From assembly GCF_000154845.1 (NCBI RefSeq), contig NZ_DS981483.1, positions 1 to 48,695 of the forward strand: a DNA stretch of 48,695 nt. Reading direction: 5' to 3'. A model generated the notes under the pieces. It saw only the letters and a program-made list of their open reading frames with translations. It was not told where the DNA came from and did not search any database. The translations under genes were made by a program, and so were the position numbers. Positions 1-8,825 of this stretch are shown in pieces. This stretch comes from Phocaeicola coprocola DSM 17136. GTDB taxonomy: Bacteria > Bacteroidota > Bacteroidia > Bacteroidales > Bacteroidaceae. Numbering within the stretch: position 1 is the stretch's first letter; each line of letters begins with the position of its first letter.

Positions 1-413
1 GTTTCTTCGAGGAGGGGTGCTTTCACGGGTAAAGGCCAGTGTAATCGTTCGTCTTCGGGTGATGAGACGGACATAAAGGGTGTGGAGATCGGAGCCTAGC
101 AGCTATGGAATTTTTACCGGAAGAAAAGGCGCAGAGTGACATGTGATACCCAATTTCTTCTGCGCGGGTAGGACAATATTTTTTGAAAGAGCGAGAAGTA
201 CTCCTCAAGGAGGACCATTAATTCCTTGTTAAGTAGATTATTTTCAAGAGCTGGCTAGAACTCGAACGCAGAGGACTTCGGTCGAGAGTTATCAGATAAT
301 CATGCTACTCCCAAGTCCAAAAAGGGCAGCAAGAAGAATCCAAAGAGTCCATACCCGTTTATGGATGGAACTCTATATCTTAAAGTCATCAAGGAAAAGA
401 CTGTAATATGTAA

Positions 414-890
414 GTTCAAGGAGTAAAGTATCTCGGTTATTCCTTTTATGTAATGAAAGGCAAATATCACCTTACAGTACACCCTAAATCCAAAGCAAAG
501 AAGAAATTGAGCCTCAAAGAGCTGACTAATCGTAGCAAGGGATGGGGATACGTCAAGAGGAAACAGAAGCTGAAAGATTACATACGTGGGTGGATTGGAT
601 ACTATCACCTTGCCGATATGAAACGCTGTCTTCTTGACACAGATGAGTGGTTAAGACGTAGAATACGTAGGTGTATATGGAAAGCTTGGAAGAAACCCAA
701 GACCAAGGTGGGGAACCTCATTAAATGCGGTATAGAAAAATATAAGGCATGTGAATGGGGTAACACTCGCAAAGGTTATTGGCGTATCGCTGACAGTCCT
801 ATATTGAAAGTGGCGATAAATAATGATAGCCTGCGAAAAGCAGGATATCCTACCTTAATGGGCTCGTATCTCGAATGGTACCCAAAATAG
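414..890 (+). pseudogene. Group II intron reverse transcriptase/maturase, C-terminal fragment
   Basis: The frame opens after a TAA at 411-413 and reads VQGVKYLGYSFYV before the first ATG at 453, so homology starts upstream of any start codon. It continues through the thumb/maturase (GIIM) region with typical landmarks: TNRSKGWGY, YIRGWIGYYHLADMK, DEWLRRRIRRCIWKAWK, and a C-terminal stretch around RKAGYPTL. The roughly 300 residues of RT fingers and palm, including the YADD active site, are missing, so the product cannot be an active reverse transcriptase. A product of about 145 residues from ATG 453 could retain only the RNA-binding maturase part. The abrupt start suggests an internal deletion near 400-420. 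Confidence 0.85.
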
Positions 891-891
891 G

Positions 892-991
892 AACCGCCGT
901 ATGCCGAACGGCACGTACGGTGGTGTGAGAGGTCGGTGAACATGAAAATAGGAGATAAACACCTATGATTAATGTTTACCTCCTACTCGAT
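892..991 (+). ncRNA. Group II intron domains V and VI
   Basis: At about 892-925 ACCGCCGTATGCC and GGCACGTACGGTGGT pair around a GAAC loop, matching the short domain V hairpin that forms the ribozyme core. At 944-988 TAGGAG-TAAACA pairs with TGTTTA-CTCCTA, which is the position and shape of domain VI, the branch-point stem. The last bases CTCGAT end at 991. Both domains look intact, unlike the upstream protein gene. Confidence 0.7.
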
Positions 992-1006
992 TGCTAGTGT
1001 GAATGT

Positions 1007-1621
1007 TTATCGCAGGTCGATGACTTCTGCATTTGGATATTTTTTCTTGTCGAAACGGAAGTCGGAGATACTCAAATTACGGTTTGTTTGATATGAGGTA
1101 ATATTAAACTCCTGAGTTTCTCCATTGGAGAGACTGAGGCCGATATACAAAGGTTCGTACGCTGCCGAAACTGTGAGAGTAATCGATTTGATATCTCCAG
1201 TCTGACGTGGAGTGAGAAGAACTTCCTGTCCTTGCTTTCCGTTACGGTTTTTTGAGCCAATATAACGGTAATTGAACTTTGTTTTGTATGAAGTGATCAA
1301 TGCATATGGATTGACACTTTGTATTTCTTCAGGACTGGGAGTTGACAGTGTTACTTCATCGTTTTGCTGTGCATAGCTCCACTGTGTTTTTCCATCGAAC
1401 CAGCTTTTTATGCCGGCACAATCAAGGTAGAAACAAGATTCTTTCAATAATAGCGTTCCTTGCTGTGTCCCTCCAAAAGTGATGGCTATGCCTCCTGCTT
1501 TTTGGTAGGCTGCTGCTGTCTTGTCCAATATGGCCTGAGCTTTAGCTTCACGTTGTCCGAACACAGTGTGTACGGTTGCTGCAAGCATCAGTATAAAAAA
1601 GGTAAATCGTTTCATTTTCAT
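1007..1621 (-). CDS. LolA-like outer-membrane lipoprotein carrier protein
   Basis: The 204-residue protein starts with a Sec signal peptide (about residues 1-22, ending VFGQ) and continues as a single domain resembling the periplasmic LolA/LolB half-barrel family, which binds the acyl chains of lipoproteins on their way to the outer membrane. The segment QSVNPYALITSYKTKFNYRYIG and the alternating short beta strands fit Bacteroides LolA-like proteins of about 200 residues. It starts one base after the ftsK stop codon, so the two are translated from one transcript, an order common in Bacteroidetes. No promoter is visible between them. ATG at 1621 and ATG at 1615 are both possible starts; they differ by two residues. 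Confidence 0.8.
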   Translation of the reverse strand: MKMKRFTFFILMLAATVHTVFGQREAKAQAILDKTAAAYQKAGGIAITFGGTQQGTLLLKESCFYLDCAGIKSWFDGKTQWSYAQQNDEVTLSTPSPEEIQSVNPYALITSYKTKFNYRYIGSKNRNGKQGQEVLLTPRQTGDIKSITLTVSAAYEPLYIGLSLSNGETQEFNITSYQTNRNLSISDFRFDKKKYPNAEVIDLR

Positions 1622-1622
1622 G

Positions 1623-4139
1623 TTATTGGTTTTTTAAGTTATTCAGACGCATATCCAAATCGTTTTCGTCCATGCAAAGCACGTCACGCGCCTTACTGCC
1701 GTTTGCCGGACCTACTATACCAGCACGTTCCAGCTGGTCCATAATTCTTCCAGCACGGTTATATCCGATAGAAAATTTACGCTGGATCAGAGATGTTGAA
1801 CCTTGCTGATGGTAGATTACCAGACGGGCAGCTTCTTCAAACAACGGGTCGAGTCTGTTCATGTCAACATCTGCTGCACTACTGCTTTCTGCATTTTCAT
1901 CAACATATTCAGGCAAGATGAAAGCTGTAGGATATCCTTGCTGGTGACTGATGTATTCGGCTATTTTCTCTACTTCTGGGGTATCGACAAATGCACATTG
2001 TACACGTACAGGATCATTTCCCTGTAAATAAAGCATGTCACCTTTTCCAATCAGTTGCTGTGCTCCCGGGCGGTCGAGAATGGTACGTGAGTCCATCATA
2101 GAAGCAACGCGGAAAGCTACACGGGCAGGGAAGTTGGCCTTTATCGTACCGGTAATAATGTTGGTCGTAGGACGCTGTGTCGCAATAATGGCATGTATTC
2201 CTACAGCACGTGCCAGCTGGGCAATTCGGCAAATAGGCAATTCAACTTCTTTACCGGCAGTCATGATCAAATCACCAAACTCATCGATGATAATGACGAT
2301 GTAAGGCATAAAACGATGTCCGTTTTCCGGATTCAGCTGTCGGCTGGTAAACTTGGCATTGTACTCTTTAATGTTACGGCAACCAGCTTTTCGCAATAAG
2401 TCGTAACGAGTATCCATCTCAACACAGAGTGAATTTAATGTCTGTACTACTTTTGATACATCGGTGATGATAGCATCGGACGCATCAGGCAGTTTGGCCA
2501 GAAAATGTTTTTCGATTGGAGCATAGATGGCAAATTCTACTTTTTTCGGGTCGATGATGACAAACTTCAGTTCACTGGGGTGCTTCTTGTAAAGCAGCGA
2601 TGTAACGATAGCGTTTAGTCCTACAGATTTTCCTTGTCCGGTTGCACCGGCTACCAGCATGTGTGGGGCTTTAGTAAGGTCGACCATAAACACCTCGTTT
2701 GTGATAGTTTTACCTAAAGCAACAGGCAAATCGAATGTTGTTTCCTGAAATTTCTTGCTTGCCAGAATGGAACTCATAGGCACAATACGTGGATTAGCAT
2801 TTGGCACTTCGATACCAATTGTTCCTTTTCCTGGAATTGGAGCAATGATACGAATTCCCAAGGCAGAAAGGCTAAGGGCTATGTCGTCTTCCAGGTTACG
2901 TATTTTCGAAATACGTACTCCCTCGGCTGGCGTTATCTCATATAGAGTGATAGTCGGACCTACGCTTGCTTTAATAGAACTGATCTCAATGCCAAAACTG
3001 CGTAGTACCTGAATGATACGGTTCTTGTTGGCATTTTGCTCTTCCATGTCGATGGTAGGTTCGTGATCACCATAGGAATTGAGAAGGTCTAAAGTCGGAA
3101 ATTTATAATGTTCCAGATCCAGACGAGGATTATAGGGCTGGTTTATGTTTCCACGATATTCTTCATCCTCTTCTTTTCGTTCGTTGTTTATCTCGAATGC
3201 TGGTTCACTATATTCGTTTTCGTCTTCCTCCTCCTTGTTTGTTTCTACGGGAGCAGGAGTGGTTTCTTTATTTGAAATAGGTTTACTTGTTTCTACCTGA
3301 AGGGGAGCTGTTGTCTCTACTGGTTCTAATTCGATCTCTACAGGTTTGGAATCCTCGTATGTGTCAGTTTCGTCTGTCTGCTCCGAAACAGCATTCTCTA
3401 CCGGCTCGTTTTTTGTTTCTTTATTGTTCTTTACCTGATATTCTGCTGGAGACTCTTGTTTATCAGACAACGTTTCAGAATCTTTGTTTTCGTCCTTTTC
3501 TTTATTTCGTCTGGGCAAAGATGGACGGAAGGCTTTGCGCACTACATCTATTGTTCCTTTAGTAAAAAATACGCCAATCAGTATTCCTGTTACCAGCAAT
3601 ATAAGAATAAGTCCAGAAGCTCCTACCTGAGAACAAATCCATTGGCTTACATTGTATCCATGTAATCCTCCCGGGTAAAGGAACGAGTCTTCTAAAACTC
3701 CTCCAAATGCAAATCCTAAAGTAATGGAGAACCATATCATTAAAGCTGTGCATGATACGAACCATTTCCATAGATTGATTTCGTATGCTTTCATCAATTT
3801 CATTCCTGCTACGATTAAAAAGGCTATGATGAAGTATGCCGAAATACCGAAGCAGTCATTTATCAGGAATTGTGACAGCTGGGCTCCTCTTGCTCCGGCA
3901 TAATTCTGTATGCGGTTTCCTGTTTCCAGCAATTCCCCCGGATTGGGATGGGATAATATACTTTGGTCATTTCCTCCTGTAAAGAAGAATGAACTGAATG
4001 CTAATAACATGTAAACGCCGAAAATGACGCATAGCAAACCGATAATGAAATGGACTGTTTCACCTTTAATCGCGGTCATTACCTTGTTGGGTATGTCCGA
4101 TTTTCCCACATTGGGTTTGTTATCTGTTTTTTTCTTCAT
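1623..4139 (-). CDS. ftsK: DNA translocase FtsK/SpoIIIE
   Basis: This ATP-driven septal DNA pump moves the chromosome terminus during division. The N-terminus has about four membrane spans (roughly residues 30-200). A long acidic, low-complexity linker follows (about 215-340, rich in Glu, Thr and Pro). The motor comes next, with Walker A GATGQGKS near residue 495 and Walker B IIIDEFGDL near 615. The C-terminal winged-helix gamma domain (SLIQRKFSIGYNRAGRIMDQLE) normally reads KOPS-type sites. An in-frame ATG lies at 4172, but it overlaps a perfect minus-strand -7 element (4170-4177), so ATG 4139 (MKKKTDNK) is the more likely start, giving 838 residues. It is divergent from the DUF5063 gene and followed by the LolA-like gene. 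Confidence 0.95.
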   Translation of the reverse strand: MKKKTDNKPNVGKSDIPNKVMTAIKGETVHFIIGLLCVIFGVYMLLAFSSFFFTGGNDQSILSHPNPGELLETGNRIQNYAGARGAQLSQFLINDCFGISAYFIIAFLIVAGMKLMKAYEINLWKWFVSCTALMIWFSITLGFAFGGVLEDSFLYPGGLHGYNVSQWICSQVGASGLILILLVTGILIGVFFTKGTIDVVRKAFRPSLPRRNKEKDENKDSETLSDKQESPAEYQVKNNKETKNEPVENAVSEQTDETDTYEDSKPVEIELEPVETTAPLQVETSKPISNKETTPAPVETNKEEEDENEYSEPAFEINNERKEEDEEYRGNINQPYNPRLDLEHYKFPTLDLLNSYGDHEPTIDMEEQNANKNRIIQVLRSFGIEISSIKASVGPTITLYEITPAEGVRISKIRNLEDDIALSLSALGIRIIAPIPGKGTIGIEVPNANPRIVPMSSILASKKFQETTFDLPVALGKTITNEVFMVDLTKAPHMLVAGATGQGKSVGLNAIVTSLLYKKHPSELKFVIIDPKKVEFAIYAPIEKHFLAKLPDASDAIITDVSKVVQTLNSLCVEMDTRYDLLRKAGCRNIKEYNAKFTSRQLNPENGHRFMPYIVIIIDEFGDLIMTAGKEVELPICRIAQLARAVGIHAIIATQRPTTNIITGTIKANFPARVAFRVASMMDSRTILDRPGAQQLIGKGDMLYLQGNDPVRVQCAFVDTPEVEKIAEYISHQQGYPTAFILPEYVDENAESSSAADVDMNRLDPLFEEAARLVIYHQQGSTSLIQRKFSIGYNRAGRIMDQLERAGIVGPANGSKARDVLCMDENDLDMRLNNLKNQ

Positions 4140-4169
4140 AATGCTGTTCTGATGTTCAAATTTTGAACG

Positions 4170-4177
4170 CAAATGTA
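4170..4177 (-). promoter_or_regulatory. -7 element for ftsK
   Basis: The complement reads TACATTTG, a full match to the Bacteroidetes -7 box TAnnTTTG. It lies 31 bases before ATG 4139 and overlaps the upstream ATG at 4172, which argues against that upstream start. No good -33 TTTG is visible at the usual distance. Confidence 0.55.
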
Positions 4178-4220
4178 CGAATATTTTTTGAACTCGCCGA
4201 CTGCCTCTACTTATAATAAA

Positions 4221-4251
4221 TTGTGGAGATTTATTTTTTTTCGTACCTTTG
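4221..4251 (+). promoter_or_regulatory. Promoter of the DUF5063 operon
   Basis: TTG at 4221-4223 and TACCTTTG at 4244-4251 form a -33/-7 pair with about 20 bases between, the Bacteroidetes sigma-ABfr pattern. Transcription would start near 4258, so the in-frame ATG at 4223 cannot be used and ATG 4271 is the start. Confidence 0.65.
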
Positions 4252-4270
4252 CCACGTAATTTGTTTGATT

Positions 4271-4927
4271 ATGGAAAAAAGTAATACCCCGATTATATTT
4301 GATAAAAATACGGTAGAATTTGTTACTGTAGCGGCTGAGTTTTGTGGCTTTCTGGAACGTGTGAATGAAACAAAGAGACGTACCTTTGTTGATACGGCGC
4401 TCAAGCTTTTGCCTTTGCTTTATCTGAAAGCTTCTTTATTGCCTCAGGGTGAGCGTATAGACGAATTCGATCCGGAAACTTTTGTAACCGAAGGAGATTA
4501 TGAGCGTGTCCGGTGTGCAATAGCTGCATTGATGGGAGAGAAAGATGATTATCTGGATGTGTTTTTGGATGATATGGTTTATAGTGATACTCCTATCAAG
4601 CAGAATATTTCTGAGAACTTAGCTGATATATATCAGCCGTTGAAGGATTTTATTTGTGTATATCAGTTGGGGTTCGATCAGACAATGAACGATGCACTTG
4701 TAATCTGCCGGGAGCATTTTGCTGAGTTCTGGGGGCAGCGTCTTGTAAACGTAATGCGTGCATTGCATGAGGTGAGGTATAGTAAACAGACTGACACTGA
4801 TGAAGAGGCTGAAGATGATGCTTATGCGTCTTCTCCTTTTGCAGAGGATGAAGGTTACAGTGAGGATGATTTATATGAGGGACTGGAAGCCGGAGAAGAC
4901 GATGGATCAGGTGACCGGTGGGAATGA
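4271..4927 (+). CDS. DUF5063 domain protein
   Basis: A soluble protein of 218 residues that I recognise as the DUF5063 family of Bacteroidetes; no biochemical function is known to me. The first 170 residues look alpha-helical (FVTVAAEFCGFLERV, FVDTALKLLPLLYLKASLLP). The last 45 residues are an acidic tail rich in Glu and Asp with no obvious fold. There is no signal peptide, so it should be cytoplasmic. The start is fixed by the promoter at 4221-4251. It is the first gene of a three-gene set with an exonuclease-like gene, whose ATG overlaps this stop as ATGA, and an rRNA methyltransferase, so a link to RNA or DNA metabolism is possible but only inferred from position. Confidence 0.85.
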   Translation: MEKSNTPIIFDKNTVEFVTVAAEFCGFLERVNETKRRTFVDTALKLLPLLYLKASLLPQGERIDEFDPETFVTEGDYERVRCAIAALMGEKDDYLDVFLDDMVYSDTPIKQNISENLADIYQPLKDFICVYQLGFDQTMNDALVICREHFAEFWGQRLVNVMRALHEVRYSKQTDTDEEAEDDAYASSPFAEDEGYSEDDLYEGLEAGEDDGSGDRWE

Positions 4928-5587
4928 GAGTTGTAAGAGGAAAAAATAAACGCATGGTCGTATTACAAAATAAAATATCAAAGCAGAGTGTGGCAGCATT
5001 GCCAAAGGTTAATTTTGAGGGAAGAATCTTCGTTGTCAATACGGAGGCTGAGGCGCGTAAGGCAATCAGCTATCTGAATACGCATTCTATTGTAGGTGTA
5101 GATACGGAGACTCGTCCTTCATTTAAAAAGGGAAACTACGCATAAGGTGGCTTTATTGCAGATATCTACACATGACACTTGTTTCCTGTTTCGGTTGAAC
5201 CGTTTGGGTTTGCCTGATTTTCTGGAAGAGTTCTTGCAAAATGATGTCTTGAAAGTAGGTCTTTCGCTGAAGGATGATTTTGCAATGCTTCGCAAGAGAA
5301 ATACAAAAGATCCGCGCAGCGGAAACTGGGTGGAATTGCAAGATTATGTTCCTTGTTTCGGTATAGAGGAAAAAAGCTTGCAGAAAATTTATGCGTTGCT
5401 GTTCGGCAAGAAGATTTCTAAATCGCAGCGTCTGTCAAACTGGGAGGCTGAAGTCCTGACGGAAGCTCAGCAACTTTATGCTGCAACTGATGCCTGGGCG
5501 TGTGTTGAAATATACAATTACCTGGATGATTTGCGCAGCACTGGAGGTTATGAGATTGTAAAAGTAGTGGAAACTGAAAATAATTAA
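4924..5587 (+). pseudogene. 3'-5' exonuclease (DEDD family), frameshifted
   Basis: The two halves together make one RNase D/WRN-like 3'-5' exonuclease domain of about 220 residues. The first frame carries the DxE motif (GVDTETRPSF); the second carries the middle motif (LSLKDDFAML) and the final Tyr-Asp motif (LYAATDAWACVEIYNYL). The first frame stops at TAA 5143-5145, three residues after the sequence diverges. Removing one A from the AAA run at 5133-5135 restores KKGTTHKVALLQIST, which joins the halves without loss. Either this is a recent one-base insertion or a sequencing error. ATG 4924 overlaps the stop of the preceding gene (ATGA); ATG 4954 is an alternative start. The intact family acts on nucleic acid 3' ends in the cytoplasm. 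Confidence 0.85.
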
Positions 5588-5601
5588 AATAAGATATTAG
5601 C

Positions 5602-6789
5602 GTGTCGTATAAGAAAGTATATCTGAAACCTGGTAAGGAAGAATCGTTGAAACGTTTTCATCCATGGGTGTTTTCGGGAGCTATCGCTCGTGTAGAGGGT
5701 GAACCCGAAGAAGGCGAAATTGTAGATGTGTATACATCGAAAAAAGAATTTATAGCATGTGGTCACTTCCAGATTGGAAGTATCGCTGTGCGTGTATTGT
5801 CATTTGTGCAGGAAACGATCGACCATGAATTTTGGGTACGTAAGCTTGCTGTAGCGAAAGATTTGCGTGTTGCTTTAGGACTGATTGGAAATCCTCAGAA
5901 CAATACGTATCGTCTGGTGCATGGCGAGGGGGACAATTTGCCGGGACTGATCATTGATGTTTATAATCATACAGCTGTTATGCAGGCACATTCGGCAGGA
6001 ATGCATGTATATCGCATGGAAATAGCCGATGCTTTGTCAGAAGTAATGGGAGATGTGATTGAAAATATTTACTATAAGTCGGAAACAACATTGCCTTTTA
6101 AGGCTGATTTGTTGTCGACGGAGAATGGGTTTATCAAGGGAGGAAGTCCTGAAAATGTAGCAATGGAAAATGGACTGAAGTTCCACGTAGACTGGCTGAA
6201 AGGACAGAAAACGGGTTTCTTTGTTGATCAGCGTGAGAACCGCCATTTGCTGGAGCGATATGCAAAAGGACGTAATGTCTTGAATATGTTCTGTTATACT
6301 GGAGGTTTTTCTTTCTATGCCATGCGAGGTGGAGCAAACCTTGTTCATTCGGTAGACAGTTCAGCAAAGGCTATTGACTTGACAAACGAGAATGTAGAAC
6401 TGAATTTCCCTGGGGATGCTCGCCATAAAGCTTATGCGGAAGATGCGTTTAAGTATCTGGACCGTATGGGTGATCAGTATGACCTGATTATTCTGGATCC
6501 TCCTGCTTTCGCTAAGCATCGTGATGCCTTGCGTAATGCTTTGCGTGGATATACGAAACTGAATGCGAAAGCTTTCGAAAAGATTCGTCCGGGAGGTATT
6601 CTGTTTACCTTCTCTTGTTCGCAAGTTGTCAATAAGGAGAATTTCCGGAATGCAGTATTTACTGCTGCGGCTCAGAGTGGTCGTAGTGTGCGCATTCTTC
6701 ATCAGTTGACTCAGCCGGGAGACCATCCGGTAAATATTTATCATCCGGAAGGAGAATATCTGAAAGGACTGGTGCTTTATGTAGAGTAG
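5602..6789 (+). CDS. Class I SAM-dependent rRNA (cytosine-5) methyltransferase, RlmI-like
   Basis: The 395-residue length and domain order match the RlmI/YccW family, which methylates a cytosine of 23S rRNA with S-adenosylmethionine. An N-terminal PUA domain (about residues 1-80, VYLKPGKEESLKRFHPWVF) is followed by a central beta domain and a Rossmann methyltransferase domain (about 190-395) with the SAM motif NMFCYTGGFSFYAM and the catalytic-region motif LIILDPPAFAK. A TFSCSQ segment lies at the position of the second conserved cysteine region. Translation appears to begin at GTG 5602, 14 bases after the exonuclease stop; no nearer ATG fits the family N-terminus. It is the last gene of its set, followed by a terminator. 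Confidence 0.9.
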   Translation: MSYKKVYLKPGKEESLKRFHPWVFSGAIARVEGEPEEGEIVDVYTSKKEFIACGHFQIGSIAVRVLSFVQETIDHEFWVRKLAVAKDLRVALGLIGNPQNNTYRLVHGEGDNLPGLIIDVYNHTAVMQAHSAGMHVYRMEIADALSEVMGDVIENIYYKSETTLPFKADLLSTENGFIKGGSPENVAMENGLKFHVDWLKGQKTGFFVDQRENRHLLERYAKGRNVLNMFCYTGGFSFYAMRGGANLVHSVDSSAKAIDLTNENVELNFPGDARHKAYAEDAFKYLDRMGDQYDLIILDPPAFAKHRDALRNALRGYTKLNAKAFEKIRPGGILFTFSCSQVVNKENFRNAVFTAAAQSGRSVRILHQLTQPGDHPVNIYHPEGEYLKGLVLYVE

Positions 6790-6809
6790 GTTTATTACAT
6801 TGTGCTGAT

Positions 6810-6865
6810 AAAAAATACCGGATCTTACAAAAGGTTATGCCTGTTCGTAAGATCCGGTATTTTTA
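6810..6865. terminator. Bidirectional terminator between the methyltransferase gene and glmS
   Basis: AAAAATACCGGATCTTAC (6811-6828) and GTAAGATCCGGTATTTTTA (6847-6865) are perfect inverted arms around an 18-base loop, with A-rich and T-rich ends. The two flanking genes converge here, so it can serve both strands. Confidence 0.9.
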
Positions 6866-6874
6866 TGTGTGTGT

Positions 6875-8719
6875 TTACTCTACTGTAACAGACTTGGCAA
6901 GGTTGCGTGGCTGGTCTACGTCTTTTCCTTTACATACCGCTATATGGTAAGCTAATAATTGTAATGGAATGGTAGTAACTAAAGGCTCGAGACATTCTAA
7001 TGTTTCTGGTATTTCAATGCACTCGTCAGCGATCTTGCGGATAATAGTATCTTGTTTGTTGATTAATGCTATAATGTGTCCTTTCCGGGCTTTTATTTCC
7101 TGGACATTACTTACGATCTTTTCATACATGGCATTCTGAGTGGCAATTACCACTACCGGCATCTCTGTATCGACTAAGGCTATGGGGCCATGCTTCATTT
7201 CGGCAGCGGGATATCCTTCTGCATGGATGTATGAAATTTCTTTTAGTTTTAAGGCTCCTTCCAGAGCTACCGGATAACTGTAACCACGACCTAAATAAAG
7301 AAAATTATGGGCATAGGTAAATATACGCGATAAACTTGCTATGCTTTCATTCTGCTTTAATACTTCTGTTATCTTCTCGGGTATTTGTAACAGCTCGTCG
7401 ATAATACGATTGTAATCGGCTGTGCTTATTTCTCCTTTTTCTTTTCCTAATGTTAATGCAAACATTGTTAATACGGTAACTTGTCCTGTAAAGGCTTTAG
7501 TTGATGCAACTCCTATTTCTGGACCTGCATGTATGTAAGAGCCTGAGTCGGTGATGCGGGGAATGGATGAACCGACGGCGTTACAGATACCATATACGAA
7601 TGCTCCCTGAGATTTTGCCAATTCTACGGCAGCAAGAGTGTCGGCTGTTTCTCCTGATTGAGAGATTGCTATTACGACATCACGATTCGTAAGCACCGGA
7701 TTTCGGTAGCGAAACTCTGAAGCATATTCTACTTCAACAGGGATACGGCAAAATGTTTCTATCAGCTGTTTACCTATTAAACCGGCATGCCATGATGTAC
7801 CACATGCTACAATGACAAAACGTTGGGCATTGAGTAACTGCTCTTTATAATCGTTTACAGCAGATAGTGTGACTTCATGTAGTGTACCGTTTATTCGTCC
7901 GCGCATACAGTCGTTAATACACTCCGGTTGCTCGAATATTTCTTTCAGCATAAAGTGAGGAAATCCTCCTTTTTCCAGCTGACCGATATTCATATCTACT
8001 TTCTTGATTTCGGCAGGTTGTGTTTCATTGTCGAGGTTTACTAACTTGAGTGGCTTTCCGTTTTCTAGGATAGCGATTTCTCCGTCTTGCAGATAAACTA
8101 CTTTGTCTGTATATTCAACAATCGGGGTTGCATCGGATGCTAAAAAGAATTCGTCTGTACCTACTCCGATAACTAATGGACTACTTTTGCGAGCTGCTAT
8201 GATTTGTCCGGGATGTCTGCGGTCTAATACGGCGATAGCATAGGCTCCGACAACCTTGTGTAATGCCATTTGTGTAGCTTCTAGCAACTCAGTGTCGTAA
8301 GTTGTTTGAAAGTAATCTATCAGTTGTACTAATACTTCTGTATCGGTTGAACTCTTGAATGTGTATCCTTTTTCTTGTAATTGTTCACGCAGAGTTGCAT
8401 AGTTTTCTATGATGCCGTTGTGAACTAATGCGAGATTACCTGACTGTGATAAATGGGGATGTGCATTAGCCTGGCAAGGTTCTCCATGAGTTGCCCATCG
8501 GGTATGGGCTATACCTGTATGCCCCGAAGTATCTTTTTGTGATGCAGTGTCTTCCAGATTTGATACTTTACCTTTCGCTTTATACACGTTCAATTTAGAT
8601 TCATGGCTGATTAGACCTACTCCTGCACTGTCGTAACCGCGATACTCCAGACGCTTTAGCCCTTTTATAAGTATAGGATAAGCTTGTTTGCTTCCTATAT
8701 ATCCTACTATTCCACACAT
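6875..8719 (-). CDS. glmS: Glutamine-fructose-6-phosphate aminotransferase (isomerizing)
   Basis: The enzyme makes glucosamine-6-phosphate from fructose-6-phosphate and glutamine, the first step to UDP-GlcNAc for peptidoglycan and LPS. At 614 residues it has the normal length. The N-terminal glutaminase begins with the catalytic Cys (MCGIVGYIG). Two SIS sugar-isomerase domains follow (about residues 290-430 and 460-600) with landmarks VACGTSWHAG, ISQSGETADT and LGRGYSYPVALEGALKLKE. The C-terminus LAKSVTVE is the conserved end. A promoter lies 42-71 bases upstream. The leader is too short for a glmS ribozyme, and none is visible. It is downstream of two AraC genes on the same strand but has its own promoter. 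Confidence 0.97.
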   Translation of the reverse strand: MCGIVGYIGSKQAYPILIKGLKRLEYRGYDSAGVGLISHESKLNVYKAKGKVSNLEDTASQKDTSGHTGIAHTRWATHGEPCQANAHPHLSQSGNLALVHNGIIENYATLREQLQEKGYTFKSSTDTEVLVQLIDYFQTTYDTELLEATQMALHKVVGAYAIAVLDRRHPGQIIAARKSSPLVIGVGTDEFFLASDATPIVEYTDKVVYLQDGEIAILENGKPLKLVNLDNETQPAEIKKVDMNIGQLEKGGFPHFMLKEIFEQPECINDCMRGRINGTLHEVTLSAVNDYKEQLLNAQRFVIVACGTSWHAGLIGKQLIETFCRIPVEVEYASEFRYRNPVLTNRDVVIAISQSGETADTLAAVELAKSQGAFVYGICNAVGSSIPRITDSGSYIHAGPEIGVASTKAFTGQVTVLTMFALTLGKEKGEISTADYNRIIDELLQIPEKITEVLKQNESIASLSRIFTYAHNFLYLGRGYSYPVALEGALKLKEISYIHAEGYPAAEMKHGPIALVDTEMPVVVIATQNAMYEKIVSNVQEIKARKGHIIALINKQDTIIRKIADECIEIPETLECLEPLVTTIPLQLLAYHIAVCKGKDVDQPRNLAKSVTVE

Positions 8720-8760
8720 ATATATTTGTATTTCGTTTGTTGTATTGTTATTTGTTTATG

Positions 8761-8790
8761 CGAAAATACAAAACAGTTGATAAAATGCAA
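8761..8790 (-). promoter_or_regulatory. Promoter of glmS
   Basis: On the minus strand TTG (complement of 8788-8790) is followed after 19 bases by TATTTTCG (complement of 8761-8768), a -7 box with one change from TAnnTTTG. It places the start site about 50 bases before the glmS ATG. Confidence 0.5.
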
Positions 8791-8825
8791 TGTATGTGCG
8801 GATAAAAAAATTATTTTATTACTTA

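Larger units (their letters stand above)
1..991 (+). mobile_element. Group II intron, decayed 3' portion
   Basis: The right part of this block has the end of a group II intron: a maturase C-terminus (to 890), a domain V hairpin and a domain VI stem ending in CTCGAT at 991, which fits the usual AY 3' end. The left part (1-410) does not contain the reverse-transcriptase domains expected before the maturase end; a short open stretch at 259-425 is not recognisable as RT. The element therefore seems internally deleted, and its 5' end may lie before the window. It points the same way as the + strand and lies just downstream of the LolA-like gene, outside any coding region I can see. The assignment of 1-410 to the intron is inference. 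Confidence 0.7.

Noticed and set aside
4223..4270. Longer DUF5063 N-terminus from ATG 4223
   Set aside because: It overlaps the promoter; transcription would begin after it.
8720..8825. Possible glmS ribozyme or riboswitch upstream of glmS
   Set aside because: The predicted leader is only about 40-50 bases, lacks the conserved core, and this ribozyme is typical of Gram-positive bacteria.
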